DNA of 64,000 bases, from NCBI RefSeq assembly GCF_900313025.1, contig NZ_OMPQ01000009.1, forward strand, positions 674,789 to 738,788, in the 5' to 3' direction. A model generated the notes under the pieces. It made no database searches, was not told the origin of the DNA, and saw only the letters and a program-made list of their open reading frames with translations. Position numbers and translations under genes: made by a program. Below are positions 37,829 to 47,349 of the stretch, in pieces. Position 1 is the stretch's first letter. Each line of letters opens with the position of its first letter. The DNA comes from Pseudophaeobacter sp. EL27 (lineage in GTDB: Bacteria > Pseudomonadota > Alphaproteobacteria > Rhodobacterales > Rhodobacteraceae).

Positions 37829-37853
37829 TCTAAATTTGCACTGTAGCAACCGC

Positions 37854-39359
37854 CTATTTCAGCAGGTTCAAAGCCACAAACCGTGGATCACCATTGCGCC
37901 GGACCAACAGCAAGAGCGACTTGCGTCCAGCTTCTTTTGCCTCAGCAATGCGGGTCTCCAATCCACTGATGGTCGATACCTTCTGTTGTCCTGCCTCGGT
38001 GATCACATCACCCGCCCGCAGGCCCTTTTCCCAGGCTTCGGAGACTTCATTAACGGACAGAATAACCAATCCATCCGTACCAGCCGAAAGGTTCAATTCG
38101 CCTCGGATCTCGTCGGTCAGCACCCCGATGGAGAGGCCCAGAAGCTCTTTCTCGGTGACTTTAGGCGTCTCGCTGTCACCGCCTGTCGTGGTGCTGGCTT
38201 CGCGCTCAGCATCCTCCCGGCGACCAAGGGTCACCTTCAGAGTTTCGGTTTTGCCCTCACGGTAGACGACTACCCGAACCGTCTTACCCACCTCAGTATT
38301 GCCAACGGTACGCACCAGGCTGCGGGTGTTTTTGACCTCTTCACCATCAAAGCTGAGAATCACATCCCCTGCTTGCAGACCGGCCTCTTTGGAGGGGCCT
38401 TCCGGCACATCAGTGACCAGCGCGCCTTTTGCGTCTTCCAGACCCATGGCCTCGGCCACATCATCGCTCACATCCTGAATGCGCACACCCAACCAGCCGC
38501 GACGGGTTTCACCAAACTCTTTCAACTGGACGACAACCTTGCTCACCACATTGGAGGCCATGGAAAAACCGATACCGATCGAGCCGCCATTGGGAGACAG
38601 GATCGCGGTATTCACCCCAACCACATAACCATCCATGTTGAACAGTGGCCCACCGGAGTTGCCCCGGTTGATCGCTGCATCGGTCTGGATGTAATCGTCA
38701 TAGGAACCGGAAAGCTCGCGGTTGCGGGCCGAGACAATCCCGGCAGAAAGCGAAAACCCCTGGCCCAGCGGATTGCCCATGGCCACGACCCAATCGCCGA
38801 CACGGGCTGTATCGCTATCACCGAAGGTGACAAATTTCAGCGGCGCTGAAGCCTCGACTTTGAGCAGGGCAATATCCGTATTAGGATCGGTGCCAATTAC
38901 CTTGGCTGGCAACAGCTCTTTGGGCTGTCCATCACCAGGGAAGAATTCGATTTGGATCTCATCCGCATCGGCAATCACGTGGTTGTTGGTGACGATATAG
39001 CCATCCTCTGAGATCACGAACCCCGAGCCCAGCGCAGAAGAACGCTGCGGGCGGTTGCCGTTGCCACCATTGTTGCCGCCGTTGCGGTCCTGAAACTCGC
39101 GAAAAAAATCTTCAAAGGGCGAGCCCTCGGGCACAATGCCCTGCGGACCGGTGCGACCCTCAATGACGGTGGAGGTGGTGATATTCACCACAGCTGGGCT
39201 GATCTCCTCCGCCAGCGGTGCCAGGCTTTCGGGGCGCGCCTGTGCCGATAGCATCTGCGCCATCACCATCACCAGGCTAAGTACCCCCAACCAAAGCACG
39301 CGCCACATGGTGGCCTGTCCGCTTTGTTCTTTTGAAACTGCAATCGCCTTGGGCTGCAC
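37854..39359 (-). CDS. DegP/DegQ-type periplasmic serine protease
   Basis: HtrA-family protease and chaperone of 501 residues. After a signal segment (WLGVLSLVMVMAQMLSAQA) the protease domain shows the triad: His in VTNNHVIADA, Asp in DPNTDIALLKV and Ser in NRGNSGGPLF. Two PDZ domains follow (about 275-365 and 400-495). A glycine/asparagine-rich loop precedes the catalytic domain. The GTG at 39359 is chosen because AAGGAGG lies six bases upstream; the ATG 39 bases upstream has no comparable ribosome site. It is just upstream of hflC in the genome but separated from it by a terminator. Confidence 0.93.
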   Translation of the reverse strand: MQPKAIAVSKEQSGQATMWRVLWLGVLSLVMVMAQMLSAQARPESLAPLAEEISPAVVNITTSTVIEGRTGPQGIVPEGSPFEDFFREFQDRNGGNNGGNGNRPQRSSALGSGFVISEDGYIVTNNHVIADADEIQIEFFPGDGQPKELLPAKVIGTDPNTDIALLKVEASAPLKFVTFGDSDTARVGDWVVAMGNPLGQGFSLSAGIVSARNRELSGSYDDYIQTDAAINRGNSGGPLFNMDGYVVGVNTAILSPNGGSIGIGFSMASNVVSKVVVQLKEFGETRRGWLGVRIQDVSDDVAEAMGLEDAKGALVTDVPEGPSKEAGLQAGDVILSFDGEEVKNTRSLVRTVGNTEVGKTVRVVVYREGKTETLKVTLGRREDAEREASTTTGGDSETPKVTEKELLGLSIGVLTDEIRGELNLSAGTDGLVILSVNEVSEAWEKGLRAGDVITEAGQQKVSTISGLETRIAEAKEAGRKSLLLLVRRNGDPRFVALNLLK

Positions 39360-39398
39360 GGAGTTCCTCCTTGTCATCACCATTCCTGTTTTTGCCAT

Positions 39399-39719
39399 CT
39401 TCTTGTTCTGCCCTCATCCCCAGATCTGATTGCCAAGAGCTGCAAGACATCGACCTGTGCCAGACACAGGCATTATCCTACAGGAGCTTGGTTCCAATGT
39501 AGGGGGAGAATTTCCTTTCACAACACCTGTAAGAGCGGATCAATTGGTTGTGAAAAATTTGGGTCATTTTCCGCTCCTCAAGATGTCCGGTTCTCAGCTG
39601 CAATTGTAGCACTGTTCAGGCTGAAAAGAGTCGTGAAAACAGCTCCGGCGGAAAATCGCTTGATACCAAAACACTAGACGAGCAGAGCCCTAGCGACCGC
39701 AACTCTGTGTCAGACTTTC
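39399..39719. other. intergenic region upstream of the protease
   Basis: No gene is supported. It must contain the protease promoter (minus strand), but I cannot fix hexamers with confidence. A short repeat CCTGTG...CACAGG (about 39453-39470) is visible. Confidence 0.4.
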
Positions 39720-39758
39720 AACAAAAAGGGGCCAACCGCTAGGTCAGCCCCTTTTGTT
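39720..39758. terminator. terminator after hflC
   Basis: AACAAAAAGGGGC and GCCCCTTTTGTT pair with one bulged A around a 14-base loop. It ends the hflK-hflC operon on the minus strand, 27 bases past the hflC stop. Confidence 0.85.
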
Positions 39759-39785
39759 CCAACAGATTATAGATCCGAGGAGTTA

Positions 39786-40664
39786 TTATTCGGCGGGCGT
39801 CCCGCGCGAAGATCTTAGGTAGTTGAAGAACTCAGAGTTCGGTGACAGCACCAGCGAAGAGTTGTTTCCCTTCAACGCGCCCTCATAGGCGTTCAGGCTG
39901 CGGTAGAATTCAAAGAACTCAGGGTCGCGACCATAGGCCTCGGCAAAGATAGCGTTACGTTCCGCATCCGCTTCACCACGGATGATTTCCGCTTCACGCT
40001 CGGATTCGGATACCAGCTCAACCACGGTCCGGTCGGCCTGGGCACGAATCCGCTGGGCGGCTTCGTTACCACGGGCGCGCTCATCAGTCGCTTCACGTAC
40101 ACGTTCAGCCCGCATCCGCTCAAAGGTTGCTTCCAGGTTTTCAGATGGAAGATCGGTGCGCTTCAGACGCACATCGATGATGGCAATCCCGAGCGACTGG
40201 GCATCGAGGCTCGCACCATTACGAATACGCAGCATCAGCGCTGCCCGGTCCGACGACAGAATATCGTTGGAGCTGACCGAGCCGAGGATCTCACGTGTCT
40301 GCGCCCGCAGGATCGAATCCAGACGGTTTTCCGCAGTTGCGATACCACCGGCACCAACCGCTTGGCGGAACCGGTTTACATCGACGACCCGATACCGTGC
40401 AAAGGCATCAACCACCAAACGACGATCATCCGATGGGGTGATTTCCAGCGGATCAATATCGCGGCTCAGGATCCGGTCATCATAGCGCACGACTTCCTGA
40501 ATAAGCGGGATCTTGAAAGCCAGGCCCGGATCTTCCTTGACCGAGACCACACGACCAAACTGCAGCACCAGTGCCTTTTCGCGCTCATCCACGATGAAAA
40601 CGGAAGACAGGATGCCAACGAGTGCCAGTACCAGAACCGGCAGGAGGAAAGTTGTCTTTTTCAT
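39786..40664 (-). CDS. hflC: membrane protease regulator HflC
   Basis: SPFH/prohibitin-domain protein of 292 residues anchored by one N-terminal helix (FLLPVLVLALVGILSSVFIV) with the rest in the periplasm. With HflK it forms the large complex that surrounds FtsH and regulates membrane protein turnover. The body has VVSVKEDPGLAFKIPLIQ, a conserved RILSRDIDPLEIT, and a long EATFERMRAERVREATDERARG coiled coil. Its start shares one base with the hflK stop. Confidence 0.95.
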   Translation of the reverse strand: MKKTTFLLPVLVLALVGILSSVFIVDEREKALVLQFGRVVSVKEDPGLAFKIPLIQEVVRYDDRILSRDIDPLEITPSDDRRLVVDAFARYRVVDVNRFRQAVGAGGIATAENRLDSILRAQTREILGSVSSNDILSSDRAALMLRIRNGASLDAQSLGIAIIDVRLKRTDLPSENLEATFERMRAERVREATDERARGNEAAQRIRAQADRTVVELVSESEREAEIIRGEADAERNAIFAEAYGRDPEFFEFYRSLNAYEGALKGNNSSLVLSPNSEFFNYLRSSRGTPAE

Positions 40665-41827
40665 CAGTTGCTTCCTCCCGAACGGCGCAGCTCGTTCAGC
40701 GGCAGATAGGGAACCACGCCCTGGCCACCTTCACCGGTTGATTGGTCCAGGATCACCTTGTTCACGTTGCCCAGAACCTGCTCCATGGTTTCCAGATAGA
40801 GACGCTTGCGCGTGACTTCTGGCGCCTTTTGGTATTCGGTCAGAACCGCGCTAAAGCGGCTGGCCTCACCCTGGGCCTCGTTGACCACCTGAGCGCGATA
40901 CCCTTCGGCACGTTCCAACAGCTCAGCTGCTTGACCACGGGCCTGCGCCAAAGCGTTGTTCGCATAGGCATCCGCTTCGTTCTGACGCTGGTCGCGTTCC
41001 TGCTCAGCTGCCTGAACATCAAGGAAGGCTGCGATAACCGAGGCTGGCGGATCCGCCTTGTCAAAGTTCACCCGGATGATGTTGATGCCACTGTCGTAGT
41101 CATCCAGGGTTGCCTGAATCAGGTCCTGCAGACGCGATGTAATGGCGCCACGATCCCGGTTCAGGATCGGTGCCAGCTCGGACTGCGCGATGATCTCACG
41201 CATAGCCGATTCCGAGACCGCCCGAATGGTGGGGCGTGCATCGCGCAGGTTAAACAAATACTTCGCCGGATCACTGATGTTCCAGACCACCTGGAAATCA
41301 ATATCGACGATGTTTTCGTCACCAGTCAGCATCAGCCCGGCGTCAGAGCCACGTCCGCCAACACCGATATCTTCGGTTTGTTCACGGGTGACTGGCAGGA
41401 TCTCTTTTGTCACAATCGGCCAGGGGGCAAAGTTCAGACCCGGATTGCCCGTGTCCATATACTCGCCCAGAAACAGTTCAATCGACTGTTCTTCTGGTTT
41501 GACTGTGTAAAAGCTGTTCATGCCCCAGAGCACGGCGCCAACAACCGCAGCAATTGCCAAGGTGCCTTTGGTGAACAGGGGCGAGCCGCCGCCGCCCTGG
41601 CCACCGCCAGTGCCACCGCCCTGACCATTGCCGCCGCGACCGCCCATCAGGACGCGCAACTGCTCCTGGCCCTTTTTGACCAGCTCGTCGATTTCAGGGA
41701 TCTGGGGGTCTTCGGGACGACGACCACCGCCGCCTCCGCCATTGTTACCACCACCGTTGTTTCCCCGGTTGCCTCCGCCGCCAGAAGAGCCTCCGCCCCC
41801 CCAGGGGCCACCGCTATTGCCCGCCAT
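40664..41827 (-). CDS. hflK: membrane protease regulator HflK
   Basis: HflC partner, 387 residues. The cytoplasmic N-terminus is strongly glycine- and asparagine-rich (about 1-90, many GGGG runs), followed by a single transmembrane helix (LAIAAVVGAVLWGMNSFYTV) and an SPFH domain ending in a coiled coil. The sequence IDLQVVW-like IVDIDFQVVWNISDP is typical. It is the first gene of the hflKC operon. Confidence 0.95.
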   Translation of the reverse strand: MAGNSGGPWGGGGSSGGGGNRGNNGGGNNGGGGGGRRPEDPQIPEIDELVKKGQEQLRVLMGGRGGNGQGGGTGGGQGGGGSPLFTKGTLAIAAVVGAVLWGMNSFYTVKPEEQSIELFLGEYMDTGNPGLNFAPWPIVTKEILPVTREQTEDIGVGGRGSDAGLMLTGDENIVDIDFQVVWNISDPAKYLFNLRDARPTIRAVSESAMREIIAQSELAPILNRDRGAITSRLQDLIQATLDDYDSGINIIRVNFDKADPPASVIAAFLDVQAAEQERDQRQNEADAYANNALAQARGQAAELLERAEGYRAQVVNEAQGEASRFSAVLTEYQKAPEVTRKRLYLETMEQVLGNVNKVILDQSTGEGGQGVVPYLPLNELRRSGGSN

Positions 41828-41897
41828 GTGTCTCCTATCCCATTTCTGCCGCCCGTTGCGGCATCTGCATCACATTTGTGATGTTAATCTTGTGAAT

Positions 41898-43253
41898 TCA
41901 AGTCGTTCGACTTGGTTGCTTCATTGTGACCAATTCTTCCGACATGGTGGGGTGAACCGCAACCGTCCGATCAAAATCTTCCTTGGTTGCCCCCATTTTT
42001 ATCGCAATCCCGGCCAATTGGATCATCTCACCGGCCCCTGGCGCCACGATATGGCAGCCCAGAACCTTTCGGTTTGCCTTGCTGACGATCAGTTTCATCA
42101 GCACTTTCTGAGCGCGTCCTGCAAAACTTTGCTGCATCGGCTTGAACGAGGCCGCGTAGACCTCGATCGCTTCCTGCGCGGCGGCTTCTTCTTCAGACAG
42201 GCCCACGGTGCCCATTTCCGGCTGGGTAAAGATCGCCGTTGGGATCAGCTCGTGATCCGGGCTGGTCGGATTGCCTTTGAACACGGTTTCGACAAAGGCC
42301 ATGCCCTCGCGGATCGCAACCGGAGTGAGATTAGCGCGATCCGTGACATCGCCAATGGCATAGACCGAAGGCACGCCGGTCTGGCTGTAGTCATCGACCA
42401 GGATTTCGCCTTTCTTGCCGCGCGCGATCTCCAGCGCTTCCAGCCCCAGGTTATCGGCATTGGGGTGACGGCCCGTGGCATACATCACCTGATTAAACAG
42501 GGTCTCGCGGCCCTTGGTATCAGTAACGCGGATCTTGTCGCCATCTTTCACCATCGAAACCACATTGGTCTCCAGCTGCAGATCAACGCCATTGGCCAGC
42601 ATGCCTTCGGCCACCACATTGCGGGCTTCTTCATCAAAGCCGCGCAGGATCTGGGTGCCGCGATAGAACTGGGTGGTCTTCACGCCCAAGCCATTCATAA
42701 TGCCGGCAAATTCAGAGGCGATATAGCCGCCGCCGACGATCAGGATGCTCTCGGGCAGCTTGTCCAGGTGGAACATCTCATTCGAAGTGATCGCCAGTTC
42801 CGAGCCGGGGAACTCCGGCACAGTAGGCCAGCCACCCGTGGCAATCAGGATGTGCTTGGCGGTCTTCTGCGTGCCATCCGCCAACGCCACAGTATGGGCG
42901 TCCACCAGCGTCGCACGGCTGTCGTAATTGGTGACCGAGTTGTTTTTTAGGATGCCGCGATAGATGCCTTCCAGGCGATCCAACTCAGCATGCAATTTTC
43001 CCTTGAAGCTGTGCCAGTCGAAGTCACCACCCTTGATATCCCAGCCATAGGCCTGGGCGTCGCCCACTATGGCAGAATACTCGGAGGCAAAGACCATCAG
43101 CTTTTTGGGCACACAGCCGCGAATAACGCAGGTGCCGCCATAGCGATCCTCTTCGGCCAGTGCCACCTTGGCACCTTCCTGCGCCGCTACACGCGCCGCA
43201 CGCACGCCGCCGGAGCCACCGCCAATAACAAAAAGATCGTAATCAAAGCTCAT
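41898..43253 (-). CDS. gor: glutathione-disulfide reductase
   Basis: FAD enzyme of 451 residues that regenerates reduced glutathione with NADPH. The FAD fold is VIGGGSGGVRAARVAA, the redox pair C42/C47 is in GGTCVIRGCVPKK, the NADPH fold is LIVGGGYIASEFAGIMNGLG, and the C-terminal interface has the catalytic HPTMSEE. The arginine pattern after the NADPH loop fits NADP preference. It serves the three GST-like proteins in the window and others. Confidence 0.94.
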   Translation of the reverse strand: MSFDYDLFVIGGGSGGVRAARVAAQEGAKVALAEEDRYGGTCVIRGCVPKKLMVFASEYSAIVGDAQAYGWDIKGGDFDWHSFKGKLHAELDRLEGIYRGILKNNSVTNYDSRATLVDAHTVALADGTQKTAKHILIATGGWPTVPEFPGSELAITSNEMFHLDKLPESILIVGGGYIASEFAGIMNGLGVKTTQFYRGTQILRGFDEEARNVVAEGMLANGVDLQLETNVVSMVKDGDKIRVTDTKGRETLFNQVMYATGRHPNADNLGLEALEIARGKKGEILVDDYSQTGVPSVYAIGDVTDRANLTPVAIREGMAFVETVFKGNPTSPDHELIPTAIFTQPEMGTVGLSEEEAAAQEAIEVYAASFKPMQQSFAGRAQKVLMKLIVSKANRKVLGCHIVAPGAGEMIQLAGIAIKMGATKEDFDRTVAVHPTMSEELVTMKQPSRTT

Positions 43254-43267
43254 ATTCGTCCTGCCTT

Positions 43268-44056
43268 TTAGTCAGAGAGATCGGAAAACAGATTGTCACT
43301 TTCGACAAAATCCAGCTTTTCCCGCTCCACTGTGCCTTCGTTGATATCTCGCACTTCTACATTGCCATCGCCATAGCCGATGATGACGGTGTCACAGATA
43401 TCAATGAACAAGCCGTTTTCAACCACGCCGGGGATCTGGTTTATCACCAGTGCCAGCTGCCGCGCATTGCCAATCCGGTTCAGATGCAGGTCCAGAATAT
43501 GGTTGCCCTCGTCGGTCACAAAGGCCCGATCACCATTCATCCGCAGGGTGGCCGAGCGCCCCAAAACATCCATGGAAACAAGGGTTTCTTCGATCAAGGC
43601 CTGGCTGGTCTGCCAGCCAAAGGGAATGATCTCTACCGGCAAGGGGAAGGCGCCTAGGTTTTCCACCTCTTTGCCTGCATCTGCGATCACTACCATTTGA
43701 TCAGAAGCGGTCGCCACGATCTTTTCCTGTAACAGCGCCCCGCCGCCGCCCTTGATCAGGTTAAGATCATTGTCGAATTCATCCGCACCATCGATGGTCA
43801 GGTCCAGCCATTTGGCCGCATCCAGCGAGGTCACCGGGATGCCCACTTCGCGGGCCAGCTCTGCGGTGCGGGTCGAGGTGGGAACAGCCGTAAACTTCAG
43901 CCCCTCCTCGCGCACCATTTCGCCTAAGCAACGCACCAGCCAAGCCGCCGTGGATCCCGTACCCAGACCAACCCGCATACCATCTTCGACCAGTCCCGCC
44001 GCCCGTTTGGCAGCGACAAACTTGGCCTTGTCGATGGGGGACAGTTCTCCGGTCAT
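43268..44056 (-). CDS. rpiA: ribose-5-phosphate isomerase A
   Basis: Interconverts ribose 5-phosphate and ribulose 5-phosphate. The 262-residue protein carries GLGTGSTAAWLVRCL, DLTIDGADEFDNDLNLIKGGGGALLQEK and a late IPGVVENGLFIDICDTVIIG. It lies 14 bases upstream of gor on the same strand, so the two probably form an operon. Confidence 0.95.
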   Translation of the reverse strand: MTGELSPIDKAKFVAAKRAAGLVEDGMRVGLGTGSTAAWLVRCLGEMVREEGLKFTAVPTSTRTAELAREVGIPVTSLDAAKWLDLTIDGADEFDNDLNLIKGGGGALLQEKIVATASDQMVVIADAGKEVENLGAFPLPVEIIPFGWQTSQALIEETLVSMDVLGRSATLRMNGDRAFVTDEGNHILDLHLNRIGNARQLALVINQIPGVVENGLFIDICDTVIIGYGDGNVEVRDINEGTVEREKLDFVESDNLFSDLSD

Positions 44057-44246
44057 GGTTCAGGCTCCGCAATGCTGTTTGACAGCCTTATAAGCAATGC
44101 TCGGCCCAAGGGCGAGCAGCAATTCTGCGGCTGCACCCAATGCAGACCAAGACTGGCGGCTAAACATGTCACTGAAAGGCGTGTTTCCTATTGGAAACGC
44201 CGGAATCGAGCGCTATTTGGGAGGATACGCCATTTAGAACGGTTCC

Positions 44247-44954
44247 ATGACACAAAGCTATCGCCTCCATTATGCCCCCGACAATGCCTCGCTGGTGATC
44301 CGCCTGGCACTGGAGGAGCTTGGGCTGCCCTATGAAACCGCCCTGGTTGACCGAAGTGCCGGGGCCCAAAACAGTGCGGCGTATCGTGCGATCAATCCCA
44401 ATGGGTTGATTCCCGTATTGGAGACATCGGATGGTGCGATTTTTGAAACCGCTGCCATCCTGTTGTGGCTGGCCGACCGGCACGAGACACTGGCCCCCGC
44501 TCCGGAAAGCCCTGTGCGTGCGGCTTTCCTGAAATGGCTGTTCTTTGCCTCAAACACCCTGCATGCGGATCTCAGGATCTGTTTCTATCCCCAAAAATAC
44601 ATCGGCTCCGATGCCGCAGATCAGGCCGCCCTCAGCAAGGTGATCAAACAGCGCCTGCAGCTGCATCTTGGCCATCTGAACGATCTGGCCGCCACAAAGC
44701 CCACGTGGTTTGGGGCTTCACAGCCATCGGTTATCGACTTCTATCTGGCCTGCATGATGCGCTGGATGGCACTCTATCCGGCAAAAAGTGACCGCAGCTG
44801 GTTCGACCTTGGCCAGTACCCACAACTGGCCGCCCTGTTGCAGCGTCTCGAATCCCGCCCCGCCACTCTGGCCGCGCAAGCGGCCGAAGGTCTCGGCCCA
44901 ACACCTTTCACCCTGCCCAGTTTCGCAAATCCCCCAGAAGGATCAGCCACCTGA
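44247..44954 (+). CDS. glutathione S-transferase-like protein
   Basis: A 235-residue GST. The N-terminal half reads RLHYAPDNASLVIRLALEEL, INPNGLIPVLETSDG and IFETAAILLWLADRH, the classic GST thioredoxin-fold blocks. The C-terminal half has an SVIDFYLACMMRW segment. Its last base is shared with the serine dehydratase start, suggesting co-translation. Substrate unknown. Confidence 0.85.
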   Translation: MTQSYRLHYAPDNASLVIRLALEELGLPYETALVDRSAGAQNSAAYRAINPNGLIPVLETSDGAIFETAAILLWLADRHETLAPAPESPVRAAFLKWLFFASNTLHADLRICFYPQKYIGSDAADQAALSKVIKQRLQLHLGHLNDLAATKPTWFGASQPSVIDFYLACMMRWMALYPAKSDRSWFDLGQYPQLAALLQRLESRPATLAAQAAEGLGPTPFTLPSFANPPEGSAT

Positions 44955-46327
44955 TGTTCCTCTCCGTTTTTGACATGTTCAAAGTGGGCATTGGCCCCTC
45001 CTCCTCCCACACCATGGGTCCCATGGTCGCCGCCGCGCGTTTCCTCGACATGATGCGCGCCTCCCCGTTCGAGTTCCACGGGCTGCGGGCCTCCTTGCAT
45101 GGCTCGCTGGCCTTTACCGGGGTTGGCCATGCCACCGACCGCGCCACCATTCTGGGTCTGGGCGGCTTTGTTGCACATGACTATGATGACGCAAAGGCCG
45201 AGGCCTTTCTGGCTGAGCTCGCCAAGACCCATACCATGCAGCCCGAGGGCCTGCCTGCTCTGCACTTTGATCCCAAAGCGGATATGGTCTTTGACTATGA
45301 TCATGCGCTAGAAGGCCACGCCAACGGCATGATCCTGATGGCCACCGATGCGCAGGGCGATGTGATCCTGCGGCAGGTGTATTACTCTATCGGCGGCGGC
45401 TTTGTTGTCACCGAGGAAGAACTGGCCCAGGGCAAAGCCACAGATGAGGGCGATCCTGTCCCCTTCCCCTTCAAATCCGCCGCCGAAATGTTGGTGATGG
45501 CCAAGAAGAGCGGCAAAAGCATCGCAGAGATGAAACGCTCCAACGAGATCGCTCGTGGCTGTTCCGAAAGCCTCGCCAAGGGAACCGCCCGCCTTTGGCA
45601 GGTGATGAACGATTGCATCAATCGCGGGTTGGAGCGCGATGGTATCCTGCCCGGCGGCCTCAACGTGCGCCGCCGCGCCAAGGGCATCCATGATGCCCTG
45701 CAGGCCGAGCGTGGCATGAACCTGACCGCACCCCATACCATCAATGATTGGATGAGCGTCTATGCCATGGCGGTGAACGAGGAAAACGCCGCCGGAGGTC
45801 AGGTGGTGACCGCCCCCACCAATGGTGCTGCCGGGACTATGCCTGCGGTGATCCGCTACTATCTGGACCATGTGCCCGGCGCCTCGGAAAGCCATGTGGA
45901 AGATTTCCTGCTCACCGCTGCCGCTATTGCCGGTCTGGTGAAATATAACGCGTCCATTTCCGGCGCCGAGGCTGGCTGCCAGGCCGAGGTCGGTTCCGCC
46001 GCAGCCATGTCGGCGGCTGGTCTGTGCGCGGTCATGGGCGGCACCCCCGAACAGGTGGAAAACGCCGCCGAGATCGCGCTGGAGCATCACCTGGGCATGA
46101 CCTGCGATCCGGTCAAAGGCCTGGTGCAGGTGCCCTGCATCGAACGCAACGGCTTGGCGGCAATCAAGGCGGTCTCGGCGGCTTCGCTGGCGCTGCGCGG
46201 TGACGGGCAGCATTTTGTGCCGCTGGATGCCTGCATTGAAACCATGCGCCAGACCGGCGCCGATATGCATGACAAATACAAAGAGACCTCGCTGGGGGGA
46301 TTGGCGGTCAACGTTCCAAACTGCTGA
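44954..46327 (+). CDS. sdaA: L-serine ammonia-lyase (iron-sulfur type)
   Basis: Deaminates serine to pyruvate. The single-chain 457-residue enzyme begins FLSVFDMFKVGIGPSSSHTMGP and has the C-terminal cysteine motifs EAGCQAEVGSAAAMSA and MTCDPVKGLVQVPCIERN that hold the 4Fe-4S cluster, plus the APTNGAAGTMPAV catalytic segment. It overlaps the upstream GST gene by one base. Confidence 0.95.
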   Translation: MFLSVFDMFKVGIGPSSSHTMGPMVAAARFLDMMRASPFEFHGLRASLHGSLAFTGVGHATDRATILGLGGFVAHDYDDAKAEAFLAELAKTHTMQPEGLPALHFDPKADMVFDYDHALEGHANGMILMATDAQGDVILRQVYYSIGGGFVVTEEELAQGKATDEGDPVPFPFKSAAEMLVMAKKSGKSIAEMKRSNEIARGCSESLAKGTARLWQVMNDCINRGLERDGILPGGLNVRRRAKGIHDALQAERGMNLTAPHTINDWMSVYAMAVNEENAAGGQVVTAPTNGAAGTMPAVIRYYLDHVPGASESHVEDFLLTAAAIAGLVKYNASISGAEAGCQAEVGSAAAMSAAGLCAVMGGTPEQVENAAEIALEHHLGMTCDPVKGLVQVPCIERNGLAAIKAVSAASLALRGDGQHFVPLDACIETMRQTGADMHDKYKETSLGGLAVNVPNC

Positions 46328-46363
46328 GCCAGGATAACGCGGGGGCATAAAGGCAACCGCTGC

Positions 46364-46392
46364 TTGCACCTTTCTGGCGCCGCGCCTAGCGT
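46364..46392 (+). promoter_or_regulatory. promoter of the DMT transporter, apparently leaderless
   Basis: TTGCAC (46364-46369) and TAGCGT (46387-46392) have a 17-base spacer. The ATG follows only six bases after the -10, so the mRNA would begin at or next to the start codon. There is no ribosome-binding site. Confidence 0.55.
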
Positions 46393-46398
46393 GGCGCC

Positions 46399-47349
46399 AT
46401 GACACAAAGCACCTCTCATGACCGGCCCCTGCTTGGCATCTCTCTGATGCTGGGTTTTTGCATTCTGATCCCGCTGGGCGATGCCATTGCCAAGCTGTTG
46501 GCGGAACAGGTCCCTGTTGGGCAGATTGTCTTTGTTCGTTTTGCCTCCCAAGCCCTGATCCTGCTGCCAGTGTCGCTCATTCTGAAGCAAAGCCTGCGCA
46601 TCCCGCGGCACCTGCTGCCCCCTGTGCTGCTGCGCACCCTGTTGCAGATGGCCGGGATCAGCGCCATGTTCAACGCGCTGCGCTACCTGCCCCTGGCAGA
46701 TGCAGTGGCCATTGCCTTTGTCATGCCTTTCATCATGTTGCTTCTGGGCAAATATGTACTGGGAGAAGAGGTCGGCTTTCGCCGTCTTGCCGCCTGTGTT
46801 GTGGGCTTTATCGGCACGCTTTTGGTAATCCAGCCCAGCTTTGCCGTGGTCGGGCTCAATGCGCTTTGGCCGCTGGCTGTGGCAGTGATCTTTTCCCTGT
46901 TTATGCTGGTCACCCGCAAGATCGCCAAAGACACCCAGCCCATTCCTTTGCAGGCGATCTCGGGCCTCATTGCCTCGGTGCTGATGCTGCCTCTGTTCTG
47001 GCTGGGGCATGGTTGGGAGATCGACGCTCTGAGCCCGGCCCTGCCGGCGCAGGATAGCTGGTGGCTGCTGGCCATGGCTGGCGGACTGGGCACCTTGGCG
47101 CATCTGTTGATGACCTGGAGCCTGCGCTATGCGCCTGCCTCTACCCTGGCCTCGATGCAGTATCTGGAAATCCCCATTGCCACCCTGGTTGGCTGGCTGA
47201 TCTTTAACGAGCTGCCAAATACCCTGGCCAGCCTCGGCATTGGCCTGACTGTCGCGTCGGGGCTCTATGCGATCCTGCGGGAACATCGGGCCGCCAAAGA
47301 AGCCACACTGGCCGGTGCCAAAGCTGAAGTCACAAAAGCGCCTGCATAA
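46399..47349 (+). CDS. EamA/DMT-superfamily transporter
   Basis: A 316-residue ten-helix inner-membrane transporter with two EamA halves. LMLGFCILIPLGDAIAKLL opens helix 1, NALRYLPLADAVAIAFVMPF is the conserved block of the first half, and SLRYAPASTLASMQYLEIPIA that of the second. The substrate is unknown. Its stop lies 20 bases inside the convergent thiamine pyrophosphokinase gene. Confidence 0.87.
   Translation: MTQSTSHDRPLLGISLMLGFCILIPLGDAIAKLLAEQVPVGQIVFVRFASQALILLPVSLILKQSLRIPRHLLPPVLLRTLLQMAGISAMFNALRYLPLADAVAIAFVMPFIMLLLGKYVLGEEVGFRRLAACVVGFIGTLLVIQPSFAVVGLNALWPLAVAVIFSLFMLVTRKIAKDTQPIPLQAISGLIASVLMLPLFWLGHGWEIDALSPALPAQDSWWLLAMAGGLGTLAHLLMTWSLRYAPASTLASMQYLEIPIATLVGWLIFNELPNTLASLGIGLTVASGLYAILREHRAAKEATLAGAKAEVTKAPA

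Larger units (their letters stand above)
37473..37853. other. gene-free region with two terminators
   Basis: No gene is supported here. The left part (37473-37700) would hold the SNase gene promoter, but I see no clear hexamers. The right part holds two hairpins listed separately. Confidence 0.5.

Noticed and set aside
37710-38849. 379-aa plus-strand open frame
   Set aside because: It lies opposite the well-supported DegP-type protease gene and has no recognisable domain; a shadow frame of a GC-rich gene.
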